Source: Pseudoips prasinana (taxonomy: Eukaryota; Arthropoda; Insecta; Lepidoptera; Nolidae). From it: 64,000 nucleotides of DNA. Position numbers and translations under genes: made by a program. This document shows, piece by piece, positions 32,056 through 43,682 of this stretch. The notes under the pieces were generated by a model that was given only the letters and a program-made list of their open reading frames with translations, ran no database searches and was not told the DNA's origin. Within the stretch, counting starts at the first letter, position 1. Every line of letters starts with the position of its first letter. The DNA is taken from contig OX621241.1 of assembly GCA_951640165.1 (NCBI GenBank), forward strand, positions 17,923,001 to 17,987,000, read 5' to 3'.

Positions 32056-35000
32056 AGATCATCATTCTGATGCACGTCACGTGACACTGTATAAGTAAAT
32101 GTCATGAGTGGTTGGATGGCGTTTGGACTTGTACATACAAAAAAGCATTTGGTCAACGGAGCGCGGTCACCACGTGTCGCAGTGAGTCGAAATTAGATTT
32201 TCCCTCTCATGGGATTCTCCAAATAATATTTTTTTAAATTAAATACTTCTTTAGCGGCATTGTGCACTTTTTTGGGATGAGTAAAAATGTTAAACTCGCG
32301 TCAGGACACGTGACCTGATCTATTTTTTTAAATTCACACGGGCCCTTTAAACACTCACATGACCGCAGCATTTTTGAGGTCAAAACTTCTTTAGCGGCGT
32401 TGTGCACTTATTTTCTTAATTATGTTAGATTTTTTACAGCCGACTGCCTAACCGAAATTAGATATATTTTTAAAATGTATTCCCACTATAGGGCGTTATT
32501 GTGAAACACGGCAATGTACCTCAAAAGTTGTTACGAATTTGGTTGTCTACCCAATATTTTTACACATTGATTTTTTACATGACAATAGAAGAGTCCGTCA
32601 TCCTTGACCTGGACCGAACGTCTCCATTCGAAATATATGAGTTTATTGAAAAGTTCAGGGTCTGAAAAGTAAAGTAACCTACGTACCTATAAGTTAAAAT
32701 ATTTGTATTTGAGTAAATAACCTAGTAGCGCTCAAGTATGTTTTATTAATAATTTTATATTATTTGGATTGCGCCATCTGGGGTTAAGGAAAAAAGTCAT
32801 ATGGCTTTTTAAAGGTTATAAGGAAATCATATTCCATCATCGTACATTGTAAATCTACAGACTAGCATTTAATCGAAAAAAAATATCGAAAAACCTACCT
32901 AATCAATTAAGCAATGTATTGCGGTCGTTGAGAAAATTGGATACTTAAGACTGTAAAAAAGATAGTTATTGGTTATACATGAGTCCAAAGTTGCTTTTTA
33001 GCGTGTTCAATTTTGATGACCGAGCAAGCGAAGCGAAGAATTTAGAAAAAAGAGCACGAGGTGAAAAATCTTTGCTCTCGAGTGTAACACGTAACTTTTC
33101 ATCCCACCTCAGCGAGAAATGACTAAACGCAATAAAATCATTTACAATCAGACGATACTTTTATTTCAGTTTAGGTATTAAGTACTAAATTATGATACTT
33201 AGGTAATTATTACAGAATAATCTCTCGTACCATAGAAATAAAAGTTAAGAGGTTTAAAGAAGTTTTGAATTCACAAACTTGGTGCTCACGATGTTCTAAC
33301 TTTATATTTACTTCCTCTCCTCTAGCGGATAACAACTATTGCACCTCGATATCGAAGAGCAAAAATACTACTCTACCCGAGATGGGGGGGATAAAGACAT
33401 TTTTATTTTTTTTTCTAAAATCCTTTGAATAGCACGCTTGAATATCGACACACTGTGAGACTTCTCGATGCGATAGGATGCGTACGCCGTGCGCGTAATC
33501 TCTCTTTTTGTATGGTGAAACCGTCGACCAATGTACATTTTCAGCGATAGATGAGGAATTTTGGTCTCATACATTGTATAACTTTCACTACACTACACTA
33601 TTGTAACATAAGTACATATTAATTGTTATAGCAACAGCTGCAGATTATAAAATTAAAACAGCTATGTAAACAGTTATTATTACCTATATCTTACAGATAG
33701 TAGTTCAATATGCTAAAGAATAAAAATCCAATTATAATTTATTGATTTTATTTAGATAGAACAGTCTTTTACATTTGTTGTATTCACTGGAATGTTCTAC
33801 ACCTAATTACAAATACTTAAAAAAATAATACTTATTTTATTATTGACATAAAACCATTAATGTGAATGCAGATAAGGCGATAAAAACCGAAGTTTTTATT
33901 TTATGTCATGTTTCAATAAGGGGCTGATAACAACCACATTAGTTTCATCCCGGTAGTTTTTACTATGCAGTTCAGCTATCTAAACATTTGAGGTGTACAT
34001 GCTATGAACTAAATGATTGCACTTTTTAAAAATGAGTTTCAATGATTTTTTGAGATTATTATTCCATAATATTCAGAAATAATTTTGAGATTCAAAATCT
34101 CAAAATTATTATCATATTATTGTTTGGTTTTCCTGTTTCTTTTGGTGACTTATCATTTAAAAGTGAAAACTTGTTCTAAATATTTCGCATTAGTAGAAAT
34201 TCTGCTTTTAGCAAGCAAAGTCTTCGGCGGACTTTACAAATACTCAATGGCAAAATATTAGACTGGTCAAGCTAAAAGCGAGTGTGCACTCACTATCGGC
34301 AAACCGTGGCGGCGGAGAAAGATCAGGCACGGAACTGACGATTTTCGTGCTCTTGGAGACGCGTATACCTACTACCGTGGCTCAAAATAGCTGAACTGAC
34401 TGTTATTGTTGCGAGAAAATCTCAACTGTTTTTTCCGTATTGGACCGTATCTGCAGTTGAACACTACTGCTCAACCAAGGTGTTAGTCACAAATATAGTA
34501 CTTAATTTGTAATAGGTAGGTATGAGTTCAAATTATGCCCGAATTCATAATGAAGTCTCAACGGTGGAACACATTAGGTAGATATAAAACTTTATTATCA
34601 GTGTTGCTCTACACCATACTCTCTGCCAACTTTTATTTTCTGTGCCAGTTTTACTATTCTCCGTAATCTGAAACAATGAGAAAGTTAATTGAACATTACT
34701 CAAAAATGTAAAGAACATAATTATAGTGAGATAGACCTGCCTAATCTAATCTATAATTGGACGCGGCATTAATATAATTAATTGCATTCTTTACAAATAA
34801 TAAGTACGTGAATCAAAATTAAAAACACGAAATGTATGAACACTAAATAATTATACAGGGATGATCCCAGCTAATGGCAGAAGATTCATCTTCCCCGTCT
34901 TAGAAAAGAAAGTCCTAAACATGATCAGGATTGGTAGAAGATGCATCATGTGCCATCCAGGGTAGATGCTCTCACTAAGCTATGGAGGTTCCACGTATGG

Positions 35001-36742
35001 ATCATATTTTTCTTTGCTAACATACTCAATGGGAAATAGGAGATAGCGCCTATCCTTGTTTTTACATAACAAACCGACAGATTATGTACACATGTGCAAA
35101 TCATAGATCATATATATCCCAAACAAACTAATTTTGATTTATTCAATTTCGCAGATGTATTTATTGCAAATTAATTAGTTTCAATTAATGTTTTGATTAC
35201 TTACGCGTTATTATAGCTCTTAATACTGTTGAAATTTTCAATAATATACTTTTTTTCAATATGATATTGAATCTCACCCTAAAATTTTATAGCAAGCATT
35301 TCAATACAAATTAAAGGTAGATCGACATTGGATAAATTTATCAAATCTAACGCATCAGCTTTTGGAATATATTGCCACATGTAGGTACTGGAATGTGAAA
35401 TTACATTTGAGTAGCAACGACGACGCCCCCTTACACATCTACTTTTCAAATTTAGAAATCATATGCGGCCAAATACGTTACCTGCAGAGGTAACTAGAGA
35501 GTTACCAAGGAAAATATTTCAACAACAATATTTCCTGTATGAAACCAATTTATAATATCTACCTATGGCGAATAACACATTACCCAACATTAGGCACCCC
35601 CGCGCCTCTGATGACAAACTTGGGCAATTCCTTTTTAAGAATAAATAAGGACCACTAGGGGAACAGGCTGATTTATAAGGATAAAGAAGAGATAAAATCC
35701 GACCATTTGTTGACTATTTCATTACCTTCTTGTTCAGTGCCGCTTTGGTATAGCAAGTATATTATGTCGTGTACCGACAAATAAAAAAAAAACTTTTTGG
35801 TTTTATTTTTCCGCCAATCAAGCACAGCAAACTATGGGTATTAAAAATGGTAGGACGTTCTGCGATAAAAGCTGAGGTATTTTTTTATTGTACCCATAAA
35901 CATAGAAACATTCAAGTTAGATGTTCCGACGAGAAAACAAAACTATGTATGTATATTGTTGCCAATTTTGGTACAAACTGAAAAAAGATGTGTTTCGCAC
36001 ATACCTATTCTACAATCGAATTACCCTGTAGGACTAATAATAATAAGCTAATGTAATGGTTACAACTTACAATAGCATTGTATTTTTTTTATTTTTCCTT
36101 GAGCACATACCTACTTGCCTTCACATATTGACCAGTACGAAATTCGGTATGTATCAAAAATGGTTCACTTACTAACATAGTTTTAAATAATTAAATAGAT
36201 GCCTTGTATTATCACTGTCGTTGTTAAAGCTGAATTAAAATATTTATGGGGAACTTAAAAAACTATAATGTTAATCGGAGGACCCGCAACACCTGATCTC
36301 CATTTTTTATTTGCTGTGTGGCTTATAACTACGGTGCCCACCCTTAATGTCTTTTTTATTCTGTGCACGATTATTACACCCCGTTCTACAGAAGTTGTAG
36401 TGGCGGGTAAGACGGGTTAGTTAATTACCTATGTACTTTTTAACAAGTACAAACACGCGTAATACTGTCTAATCTAATCTCCTTTATGATATAATTGATA
36501 AATGACAATTATAAATTTATATTAAACATCACTCATGGAACTTCAAATACATGATTCCTTATACAGTTGACGATACTCTTTGACTTTGATAATGTTTCTA
36601 TAATTTAAACTGTAGGGGCGGTATTCCAAATGCATGTGTTTCCATTGACGCGACGTAGCCGCGACTCTATTTAGTTATATAGCGCGTATTTTTTACAACT
36701 GAAATTCTATGTCAGAGATAATTTAGGACAATTATTTGATTT
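32056..36742. other. 4.7-kb intergenic stretch, no supportable gene
   Basis: The only repeat noted is CTTCTTTAGCGGC(A/G)TTGTGC at about 32248 and 32384. Open frames at 33368-33574 and 35769-35981 are low-complexity or lack motifs. No splice-flanked exon was recognised, though short exons could be missed. Confidence 0.4.
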
Positions 36743-37000
36743 GCCGGGCCGGTTGGCGTGGTTGGTAAACGCTTGCCTTTCCACCGTAGGTCGTAGAATT
36801 GATTCCCCCCCAGGACAGATATTTATGTGCTTGAACATATCTGTTTGTCCTGAGTACATTTAGATAAGTACCTATGTATTTACAAACGAAAAGTAGTAGG
36901 TATATGGATTATATCAATTAGCTAGTTTCCATAGTACAACCTCTGCGTAGTTTGGGAACAAATAGCCGTGTGTAAATAATATCCCAGGATATTACTGTAA
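36743..37000 (+). mobile_element. tRNA-derived SINE, nearly complete
   Basis: Head GCCGGGCCGGTTGGCGTGG (A-box region) and GGTCGTAGAATTGATTCCC (B-box region). The body contains GACAGATATTTATGTGC and CATATCTGTTTGTCCTGAG, and the tail TTTCCATAGTACAACCTC to GTGTGTAAATAATATCCCAG. Related pieces: 4636-4868, 5286-5346, 45400-45485, 61566-61605 and 61976-62162. Confidence 0.7.
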
Positions 37001-37108
37001 TCAATGAAAATTTGGATGTATGAAAAATTAAGAAAAAGAAATCGGGTTTTTATTCACATAGACTTAAAAACCCTTGCAAATAGGCCTGTTTGTACTAAGT
37101 AATTATAT

Positions 37109-38361
37109 GTTTTCGAGGGTCGTTACGAACCGTCTCGCGCGCAGGTTTGACGACTTCCAGCCTCCCGAACAAGCCGGTTTCCGAAAAGGCTTTAGCACCA
37201 TAGACCACATACATACGCTGCGGCAAGTTATACAGAAGACCGAAGAGTATAACAAGCCACTGTGCTTAGCGTTTGTGGACTATGAGAAAGCCTTTGATTC
37301 TATCGAAACATGGGCCGTGCTGAGGTCTCTCATAAGGTGCCAAATTGACTACCGGTATATCGAGGTGATAAAGTGTTTGTATGAAAACGCCACTATGTCA
37401 GTGCGACTCCAGGACCAGATCTCGAAACCTATCCAATTGCAGCGAGGCGTGAGACAGGGAGATGTTATATCTCCGAAACTGTTCACCGCTGCATTGGAAG
37501 ACGTCTTCAAGCTTCTGGACTGGAAAGGCTTTGGCATCAATGTCAATGGCGAGTACATCACTCACCTTCGATTTGCCGATGATATCGTAGTCATGGCTGA
37601 GACCATGGAAGACCTCGGTACAATGCTCGATGACCTCAGCAGAGTCTCTCAACAAGTGGGTCTGAAAATGAACATGGATAAGACGAAAATCATGTCAAAC
37701 GTCCATGTTGCACCCACTCAATTGAAAGTTGGTGACTCTGCACTCGAAGTTGTAGAGAACTATATTTACCTAGGACAGACCATCCAACTAGGTAGGTCCA
37801 ACTTCGAGAAGGAGGTCAATCGTAGAATCCAACTCGGATGGGCAGCGTTCGGGAAGCTACGTAACATCTTCTCGTCCAAAATACCGCAGTGTCTCAAGTC
37901 GAAAGTCTTCGACCAGTGTGTGTTGCCAGTGATGACATACGGAACAGAGACGTGGTCGCTCACTATGGGCCTTATTCGAAGGCTCAAGGTCACCCAAAGA
38001 GCAATGGAGAGGGCTATGCTCGGAGTTTCCCTGCGGGATCGCATCAGAAATGACGAAATCCGCAGGCGAACCAAAGTCACCGACATAGCCCGAAGAATTG
38101 CCAAGCTGAAGTGGCAGTGGGCAGGGCACATAGCTCGTAGAGCCGACGGCCGTTGGGGCAGAAAGGTTCTCGAGTGGCGACCACGAACCGGAAGACGCAG
38201 CGTGGGCAGGCCCCCTACAAGATGGACCGATGATCTTGTGCGGGTCGCTGGAAATCGCTGGATGCGGATAGCGCAAGACCGGCAATTGTGGAGATCTTTG
38301 GGGGAGGCCTTTGTCCAGCAGTGGACGTCTTTCGGCTGATATGATGATGATGATGATGATG
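37109..38361 (+). mobile_element. RTE LINE, 5'-truncated recent copy with 8-bp TSD
   Basis: Matches 58726-59970 of the full-length RTE almost letter for letter (I count about a dozen substitutions in 1.24 kb). Ends in (ATG)n, and AATTATAT flanks it at 37101-37108 and 38362-38369. The truncated frame (to the stop at 38337-38339) still contains the RT palm with FADD (LRFADDIVVMAE) and the C-terminal region, but lacks the endonuclease and RT N-terminus, so it encodes no active enzyme. Because the copies are so similar, the family was active recently. Confidence 0.9.
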
Positions 38362-39269
38362 AATTATATATTGAGTTATTTCATTTATAATAGATGTAAT
38401 TTGTGGCCGTTTGTTATATGTTTGTAAAGTACCCCGCGACACAGGGAATAAATTCCCTAGTGCGGGCGATGTCTTTTTAACAGACAACAGTTTTTAAAAA
38501 ATAAGTTAAAAAAAATAACCACATGCACAGATCAGAGGTTTGTATTGAATGATTTAGAATTAATAATAATATTCCATTTATGTATGCTAATAACGATAAA
38601 AGTATAAGTTACTTATAGCTAACTAGTTTATGTTATGATCAATATTGTTATTTCTAAATTTAAATACGCATTGTAGATATTTATAGTTTTAGATATATTT
38701 TATTATATAGTGTCTGCGTCGTGTTTGTTGAGAATCGTGACTGCCTAGACTATAAATGGCACTGACTGCTCTTTTGTATGATATGAAAACAGCACCTAAG
38801 TATGTCAGCTGGAAAACCCTACAGCAGGATGCCATACGTAATGCTATGGAATTGGGGCAAATATACTAGTCTAACAGTTTGATCATAAGATACCTATCTT
38901 ATTTTCTATACATGAGGCATAGGTAGTCGAAATTAATTTAGCAGACAATTTCTATATGTGGACCTCACTGTAATTTTGAGTCTAGCGTTACTCCTAAAAT
39001 TACGGATGAAGGAAATAAATCTAAAACTTCTTCTTTAAATACAATTGATAGTTCAATGTTACCGAGTAAGTATTTGATCATCGAGTCGATTGGATTTCTT
39101 TACAAATCGCAATCGTTGTGACAACACTGAACGAGTATGTGTGTGCGTCATATGTTAAAAATAACACACACACACACAATAAATTGCTGAATTGTATGGA
39201 ACACCCTGGAACGCAACTAGTAAGATATAACAATTATAACATTAAACTCTATTACTTTATGAGGAACAC
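38362..39269. other. Intergenic stretch
   Basis: No gene supported. Text around 38800-39060 has a coding-like base composition (for example GAATTGGGGCAAATATACTAG) but no continuous frame; it may be an old LINE fragment. Confidence 0.3.
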
Positions 39270-39680
39270 TTACGCATTAGTCGTCCCATGGATTTTGTAT
39301 TCGCATTTTCCTTCATTATTCTGAACGAATCCTCTTCTACAGTTATGTGTCGCAATCGGAGTAGCTGCTGTTACGTTTGAATTATTTTCAACATCTGGTA
39401 ATATTGTGGTTGTGGGGACATCCGCTGATTTTGCGGTTGTTGTTACTAAAGTGTCATTTTGCGTCTTATTTACAGTTGTCTCTGTTGTTAAAGGTATTAT
39501 AGTTGTTAGATTAGCTGTATTGGTTTCCGTTGATTGGTCTTGTGATGCGGCGAGTGTGGAGTTAGCGGCTTGCTGAGCCACTATGTTTGTAACTGTGCTT
39601 GTACCATTTAACGGTGTTATTGTTGTACCGTTCGGCGGTTTTATTGTCATTTCTGAATAGTCGTACGCGTAATCATAATC
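39270..39680 (-). CDS. Secreted Thr/Asn-rich protein, exon 2 (C-terminal)
   Basis: The exon starts after TTTTTCCAG at the acceptor (39681-39682) in phase 0 and runs 136 codons to a stop at 39270. Order of features: an acidic Tyr-rich start (DYDYAYDYSE), then a ~95-residue Thr/Ser/Asn/Val-rich stretch with many N-x-T/S sequons and probable O-glycosylation sites, then a short Cys-bracketed end (CRRGFVQNNEGKC) and EYKIHG. It joins exon 1 at 42261-42425 without changing frame, giving about 191 residues. I do not recognise the family. The terminal C-x(10-12)-C loop with NxxGKC recalls small insect cytokine-type or carbohydrate-binding loops, but that is only a resemblance. Confidence 0.65.
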   Translation of the reverse strand, partial: DYDYAYDYSEMTIKPPNGTTITPLNGTSTVTNIVAQQAANSTLAASQDQSTETNTANLTTIIPLTTETTVNKTQNDTLVTTTAKSADVPTTTILPDVENNSNVTAATPIATHNCRRGFVQNNEGKCEYKIHGTTNA

Positions 39681-39924
39681 CTGGAAAAACAAATCAATTA
39701 TTAAAACTAATAAATATCGGCTTATGACCACTGATGTTTCGTACCTAATGATCTCCTGGGTTTATTTGAGAGAGTTAAATCTGAAGTTTCTAGTACCTAT
39801 ACCCTAAGTACTTGCTAGTCAGAAGAAGATTTACCATTTGGTATACTGTATATATAATAATGTATATACAAATAATAATATATATAATAATAATAATATA
39901 TCGACCCGAGGGAATATCCAATTA

Positions 39925-40043
39925 AGATAAGATAACTCTTTATTGTACACCAAAACATTACAGAATATAAGAATACAATAGCATACATTTAAAAATGGTA
40001 CAATTGGCGGCCTTATCACTAAATGTGATCTCTTCCAGGCAAC
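39925..40043 (-). repeat. LINE 3' end fragment (TGCCTGGAAGAGATC type)
   Basis: On the minus strand: GCCTGGAAGAGATCACATTT, GATAAGGCCGCC, then TTTTGGTGTACAATAAAGAG and a TTATCT tail. The same text occurs at 44158-44272. This ending is common in lepidopteran transcripts as a LINE 3' UTR; the coding part is absent. Confidence 0.55.
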
Positions 40044-40071
40044 CTAGGCAGGGATTGGAGTATGGAGTAAA

Positions 40072-40309
40072 CGAGATAGGGTAGTTGTCAGTGCACATGA
40101 GTATAGAAATGATACGCACTGGTATCACTACAAAAAATAATCTACCAGAGAACGGGCAAAAACGTAGCTCTGTCTACTATGACCATCATACTGCGATCGC
40201 CATCCCGTCTGCCAAGTGTGACGGTTATGGCACACACAACCCTCAAGATGAACACAACACTATTATGAAAATCTTTTGTCCAGCGGTGGTCCTCATTCGT
40301 GATGATGAA
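40072..40309 (+). mobile_element. RTE half-element: 5' region joined to 3' tail (copy 1)
   Basis: 40130-40262 follows the 5' region of the full-length RTE (AACGGGCA, CTGCGATCGCCA, CCGTCTGCCAAG, then CCTCAA). It then passes directly to the 3' end (CTTTTGTCCAGCGGTGG, GATGATGA), so about 2.9 kb is missing. ATGGAGTAAA at 40062-40071 and 40310-40319 is a 10-bp target duplication around the whole, so it moved as this short unit. A minus-strand copy with the same organisation is at 54270-54534. Confidence 0.75.
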
Positions 40310-40551
40310 ATGGAGTAAAATATAATTTCAAATATTTAAGTCCAGTGCACTTTACATATATAAATAAAAACTATTTTTATTCACCTTGACTTTAAGAAGC
40401 GCTTGTAAATAGACGTAGGATTGCTTGACAATAGTATATTAATAATTAATAGTAGTATTACAAATTAACTATATATTAATTCTATGAACATAGATTATTA
40501 TATCGTGACTTATATTGAATCATAATTAAATTTAAGATGAGTTAAGATGAA

Positions 40552-40761
40552 AGCTAAGCTTCCCTGGATTAGCAAAAAAAAGCAAAGGACTTAGGATACG
40601 AAAGTAACAATTAGTATTTTAAAACTTTAAATAACCAAATTGTCAATAACCTCAATAAATTAGGTAGGTATTTACTACCTAATTTATTGAAGTTATTGTC
40701 AAAATGGTTATTTAAAGTTTTTAAATACTAATTGTTAATTTTAATCCAGGGAAGCTTAGCT
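40552..40761. repeat. 210-bp near-perfect hairpin (MITE-like)
   Basis: AGCTAAGCTTCCCTGGATTA at 40552-40571 is answered at 40742-40761. Inner arms 40611-40667 and 40675-40735 pair almost completely around a 7-base loop (GTATTTA). The left side has about 35 extra bases. It lies in the intron between the two exons of the secreted protein gene. Confidence 0.8.
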
Positions 40762-41165
40762 ACAAAAAAATATATTTCATGTAACACTGGCAAGATAAAC
40801 AGATGATCGCCAGAGAACCGTTCGGCACAATCTTCTTCTCTCACAATCTTTATGTATATTTGTTACGTAATTAGTCCGTAAACAAATTTTGGTTTATGTA
40901 TTATTAGTTAGGAAATAAATGCTTTTGTTTTGTCTCAATATAATTAGTTTCAAGCCGATTGTAATAAATAAAAGTTGACCTCGGTTGTATGTTTTTTTAA
41001 AGCAATAATCGATTTTTAATATTTTTCATGTTTACTGTAAAATAATAACAATTCTGTACAACTGCTTGAAATAGACATAGACCTCCGTCTATGTTTTAAC
41101 TATGTAGGTACAGTAGCCGCCACTAAGATGTTTCATTTTGATTATAATATAGACTTTATTAAAGG

Positions 41166-41212
41166 AGATCTTTGGCCAGTCTTTGTCCAACAGTGCACTG
41201 ATATGATGATGA
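41166..41212 (+). mobile_element. 47-bp RTE LINE tail with TSD
   Basis: AGATCTTTGG, CCAGTCTTTGTCCAACAGTG, then ATATGATGATGAT is the extreme RTE 3' end. TAAAGG at 41160-41165 and 41213-41218 is a likely 6-bp target duplication. Confidence 0.65.
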
Positions 41213-41218
41213 TAAAGG

Positions 41219-42260
41219 CCTTTATTACGTCAATGGTAAGTTTTTTAGTAGAAGTAAGCACTAGTACCCACTACTATGGTTATGAAAATAGAGAGGCCAA
41301 GGAAGTGATGAATCGATTAAAAAAGGATGGTTTAAATAGAAGTATTGACGCCAAAAATTACAAAAAAAAATAATATAAAGTAAACCATGGAATAGCGTCA
41401 AAAAAGAATAAGAAAACGCAGCTGCAGACAGGTCCTGGCGAGAAGTTATGCCATAATGCAAACTGATAACACGGAAAGTCGCGTCGTTGCGAAGCGGCAT
41501 GTTGCTTTCATTAAATCTACTAATATCACATGTTGTGTGATCACACTGATCACCGCAGGTATTACCCGCTTAAGAAACCTGACTTCTTACTGATGCGTTG
41601 TCTTTAATTAAGTGCTGTTGTAACAGGTGGGACACTAATTATATAGTGTCTAAGAGCAGAAAAGTCCTCGCTTAGGTGCTCACTAAATGTGCCATCAAAG
41701 CCCAGCCCAAATCCTTAAAACTAATAAGTTGAAAGATTACGAAGGTTTCCTTTATTACGAAGATAAAGAATTAATATTCTTTTAACATTCTACTAGATAG
41801 GTAATAAAGAGAACTTGTAAAAGCTACTGCTTTATAAAATAATAAACTGTATAGGCTTCACCATTAGTATGCGGCACGGTAGTAGGTACAGTAGAGTTAT
41901 CTATATATTTAGAAACTGACAATAGACAATTGGTAAACTGTAAAAACAGTGAACAAACTAGGCCTAAAAAATAAGAAGGTAAAAATATATAACTAAATAT
42001 ATACTACTACTAACAAGACATATATACGCTTTAATATTGAAATAAACCAATGCTAAAATAAATATTACAATTCTAATAATTCTGCTAACAGTTTATACTG
42101 AGTGCTCGCGAGTAGGGAGTAGTAACAATTCTTCCCCATTGATTTATATGCTCCAAAGTAATAAAAAATATTTAAGAGAATATCATGGTATAGTAACTTT
42201 ATTGTAGGTAACAGAGAGCTCGGCTGTACATTACCCAATAAATCAAAATTCTATACTCAC
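41219..42260. other. Intron part of the secreted-protein gene
   Basis: AT-rich; a short plus-strand frame at 41128-41373 includes the RTE tail and is not a gene. No further repeat recognised. Confidence 0.35.
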
Positions 42261-42425
42261 CACGTATTCTTCCTTTCCTCCCTTTAATAAAGCGATTATT
42301 TTCAAATTCTTAAGTCCAATCTGTACGTTAAAATCACCAGTCTGTCTTTGATCATAACTGGAACTGCAATTCGTTATTCCCACCAAAACGGACAGCAAAG
42401 TTAAGAATATTGATAACTTCCACAT
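42261..42425 (-). CDS. Secreted Thr/Asn-rich protein, exon 1 (signal peptide)
   Basis: ATG at 42425, 55 codons, ending at a consensus donor (TACGTG then GTGAGT at 42255-42260), phase 0. Begins with a clear signal peptide (MWKLSIFLTLLSVLVGITNC), probably cut after about residue 20. A mature start SSSYDQRQTGDFNVQIGL follows, then a hydrophobic LKNLKIIALLKG stretch and EEYV. Together with exon 2 (39270-39680, 2.6-kb intron) it predicts a secreted ~191-residue protein. An AT-rich TATTTTTAA lies about 45 bases upstream and could serve as TATA element. Family not recognised; the splice phase match and the signal peptide are the main support. Confidence 0.65.
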
Positions 42426-42709
42426 TTTTGCTTGGTCAGTTGTAGATAAGCTGAGTTAAAAATAGGAATCGCGGGTCCCGAGACGACTGGTCCGAAGCAC
42501 CGGTTGCCCTGTACTCTTAACTAAGTTATTTCCAACAACTTAACAGTTATTTCAAGTATCTGCGGGAAGGTCGATAGCCTTTGCCGCCGGTGCAGTGCGT
42601 CTTCAGATTATGTAAGACCTGAGGACTTATTGTCGTAACACAAATTGTGTGGGATTTATAAAGAGATCTATCTACCTTAGTAAATAAACAGCATTAATTG
42701 TATATACAA

Positions 42710-43022
42710 TCTATACATACAATAAAATCGTAGGAAAGTCAAAACTGTAAAAAGAATATTTTTTTAAAAGGATACTTGGGGGGTGATCTATAGTCGATAT
42801 CGAAGCCAATAATATAGTTTTTAGAATTTTTGTCTGTTTGTCTGTATGTATGTCCGGGCTCAACTCAAAAAGCACTGCATGGATTTACTTTAAATTTTGC
42901 ATGAATATTACTAAGAGATCGGGAAAACATATAGGCTACATATTATCACGCTATCACCTACGGGGGAGCAGGTGTGATAATTTATAAAATCTAACGTGAG
43001 TAAAACCGCGGGGCACAGCTAG
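42710..43022 (+). mobile_element. Non-autonomous Helitron, 313 bp, copy 1
   Basis: Starts TCTATACATACAATAAAATC, ends GGGCACAGCTAG, and sits between A (42709) and T (43023), the Helitron target. The terminal hairpin is decayed here (ACGTGAGTAAAACCGCGG). No coding capacity. Copy 2 at 45019 has the same length. Confidence 0.8.
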
Positions 43023-43682
43023 TTAATATATAAAATTATGAATAAAATATTTTATTCAGAAATTCGGCTCTTCGTATAAAACCGGTCAGCCGATGTGTGG
43101 GCTTATATTTTATTTGTAGCTTAGTAGCAAAACTTCTCTTTTTCAATATGTCTACCTACTAGTCGTAAAATGTCACTTTCGTAGAATGACTCTTTCTCAA
43201 AAGGGTGTCTCTGACAATGCCTCTTTTGCATAAAGTCTGGATCGCAAAATGAGGTGTTAGTAACGTTAAATAAAATAATAGGGTCCAAAAAACATAAATT
43301 ATAAAAAGCGTTTTGCGTTGCGTTAGCGTTTTTCTAACTTACAAATACGTCGCAGGCCATCTAGCAATTCACACGCACAGTTAAAAGAAGCAGAGCTTTC
43401 CTTTTTCCATCGAATGTAGTCCAATTGCTGGAAAATAAAATTATGTTGTAAACGATAAAAAAATGAGTATTCTAAATAATAATAGGTACTTAGTAAGTGG
43501 CTTATTTGAGTGACAAGTTTCGTAAATAGCACATGAACACTCTTATTTTTCCCTGCTTCACCAGACATTGAGGCCAGCGGAGTTCCAAACTAAGTGACAA
43601 GTGCAGTGCCAGAGCAACCAGACCGCGATCGGCGCCCTCTTTGGGGTTAGAACCTCGGCTCAGGACAGTTACTGCCTTGAAA

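Noticed and set aside
37349..38487. Several antisense frames opposite the truncated RTE LINE
   Set aside because: They repeat opposite the full-length RTE at 58965-60000 and are shadows of the sense coding frame. The run of His codons near 38355 is only the (ATGATG) tail read backwards.
43323..43568. 81-codon minus-strand frame that looks like two small exons around a 62-bp intron
   Set aside because: Acceptor (TTTTCCAG) and donor (GTACCT) look plausible, but joining the exons shifts the frame and gives an early stop; unspliced, the middle reads like intron. Not supportable.
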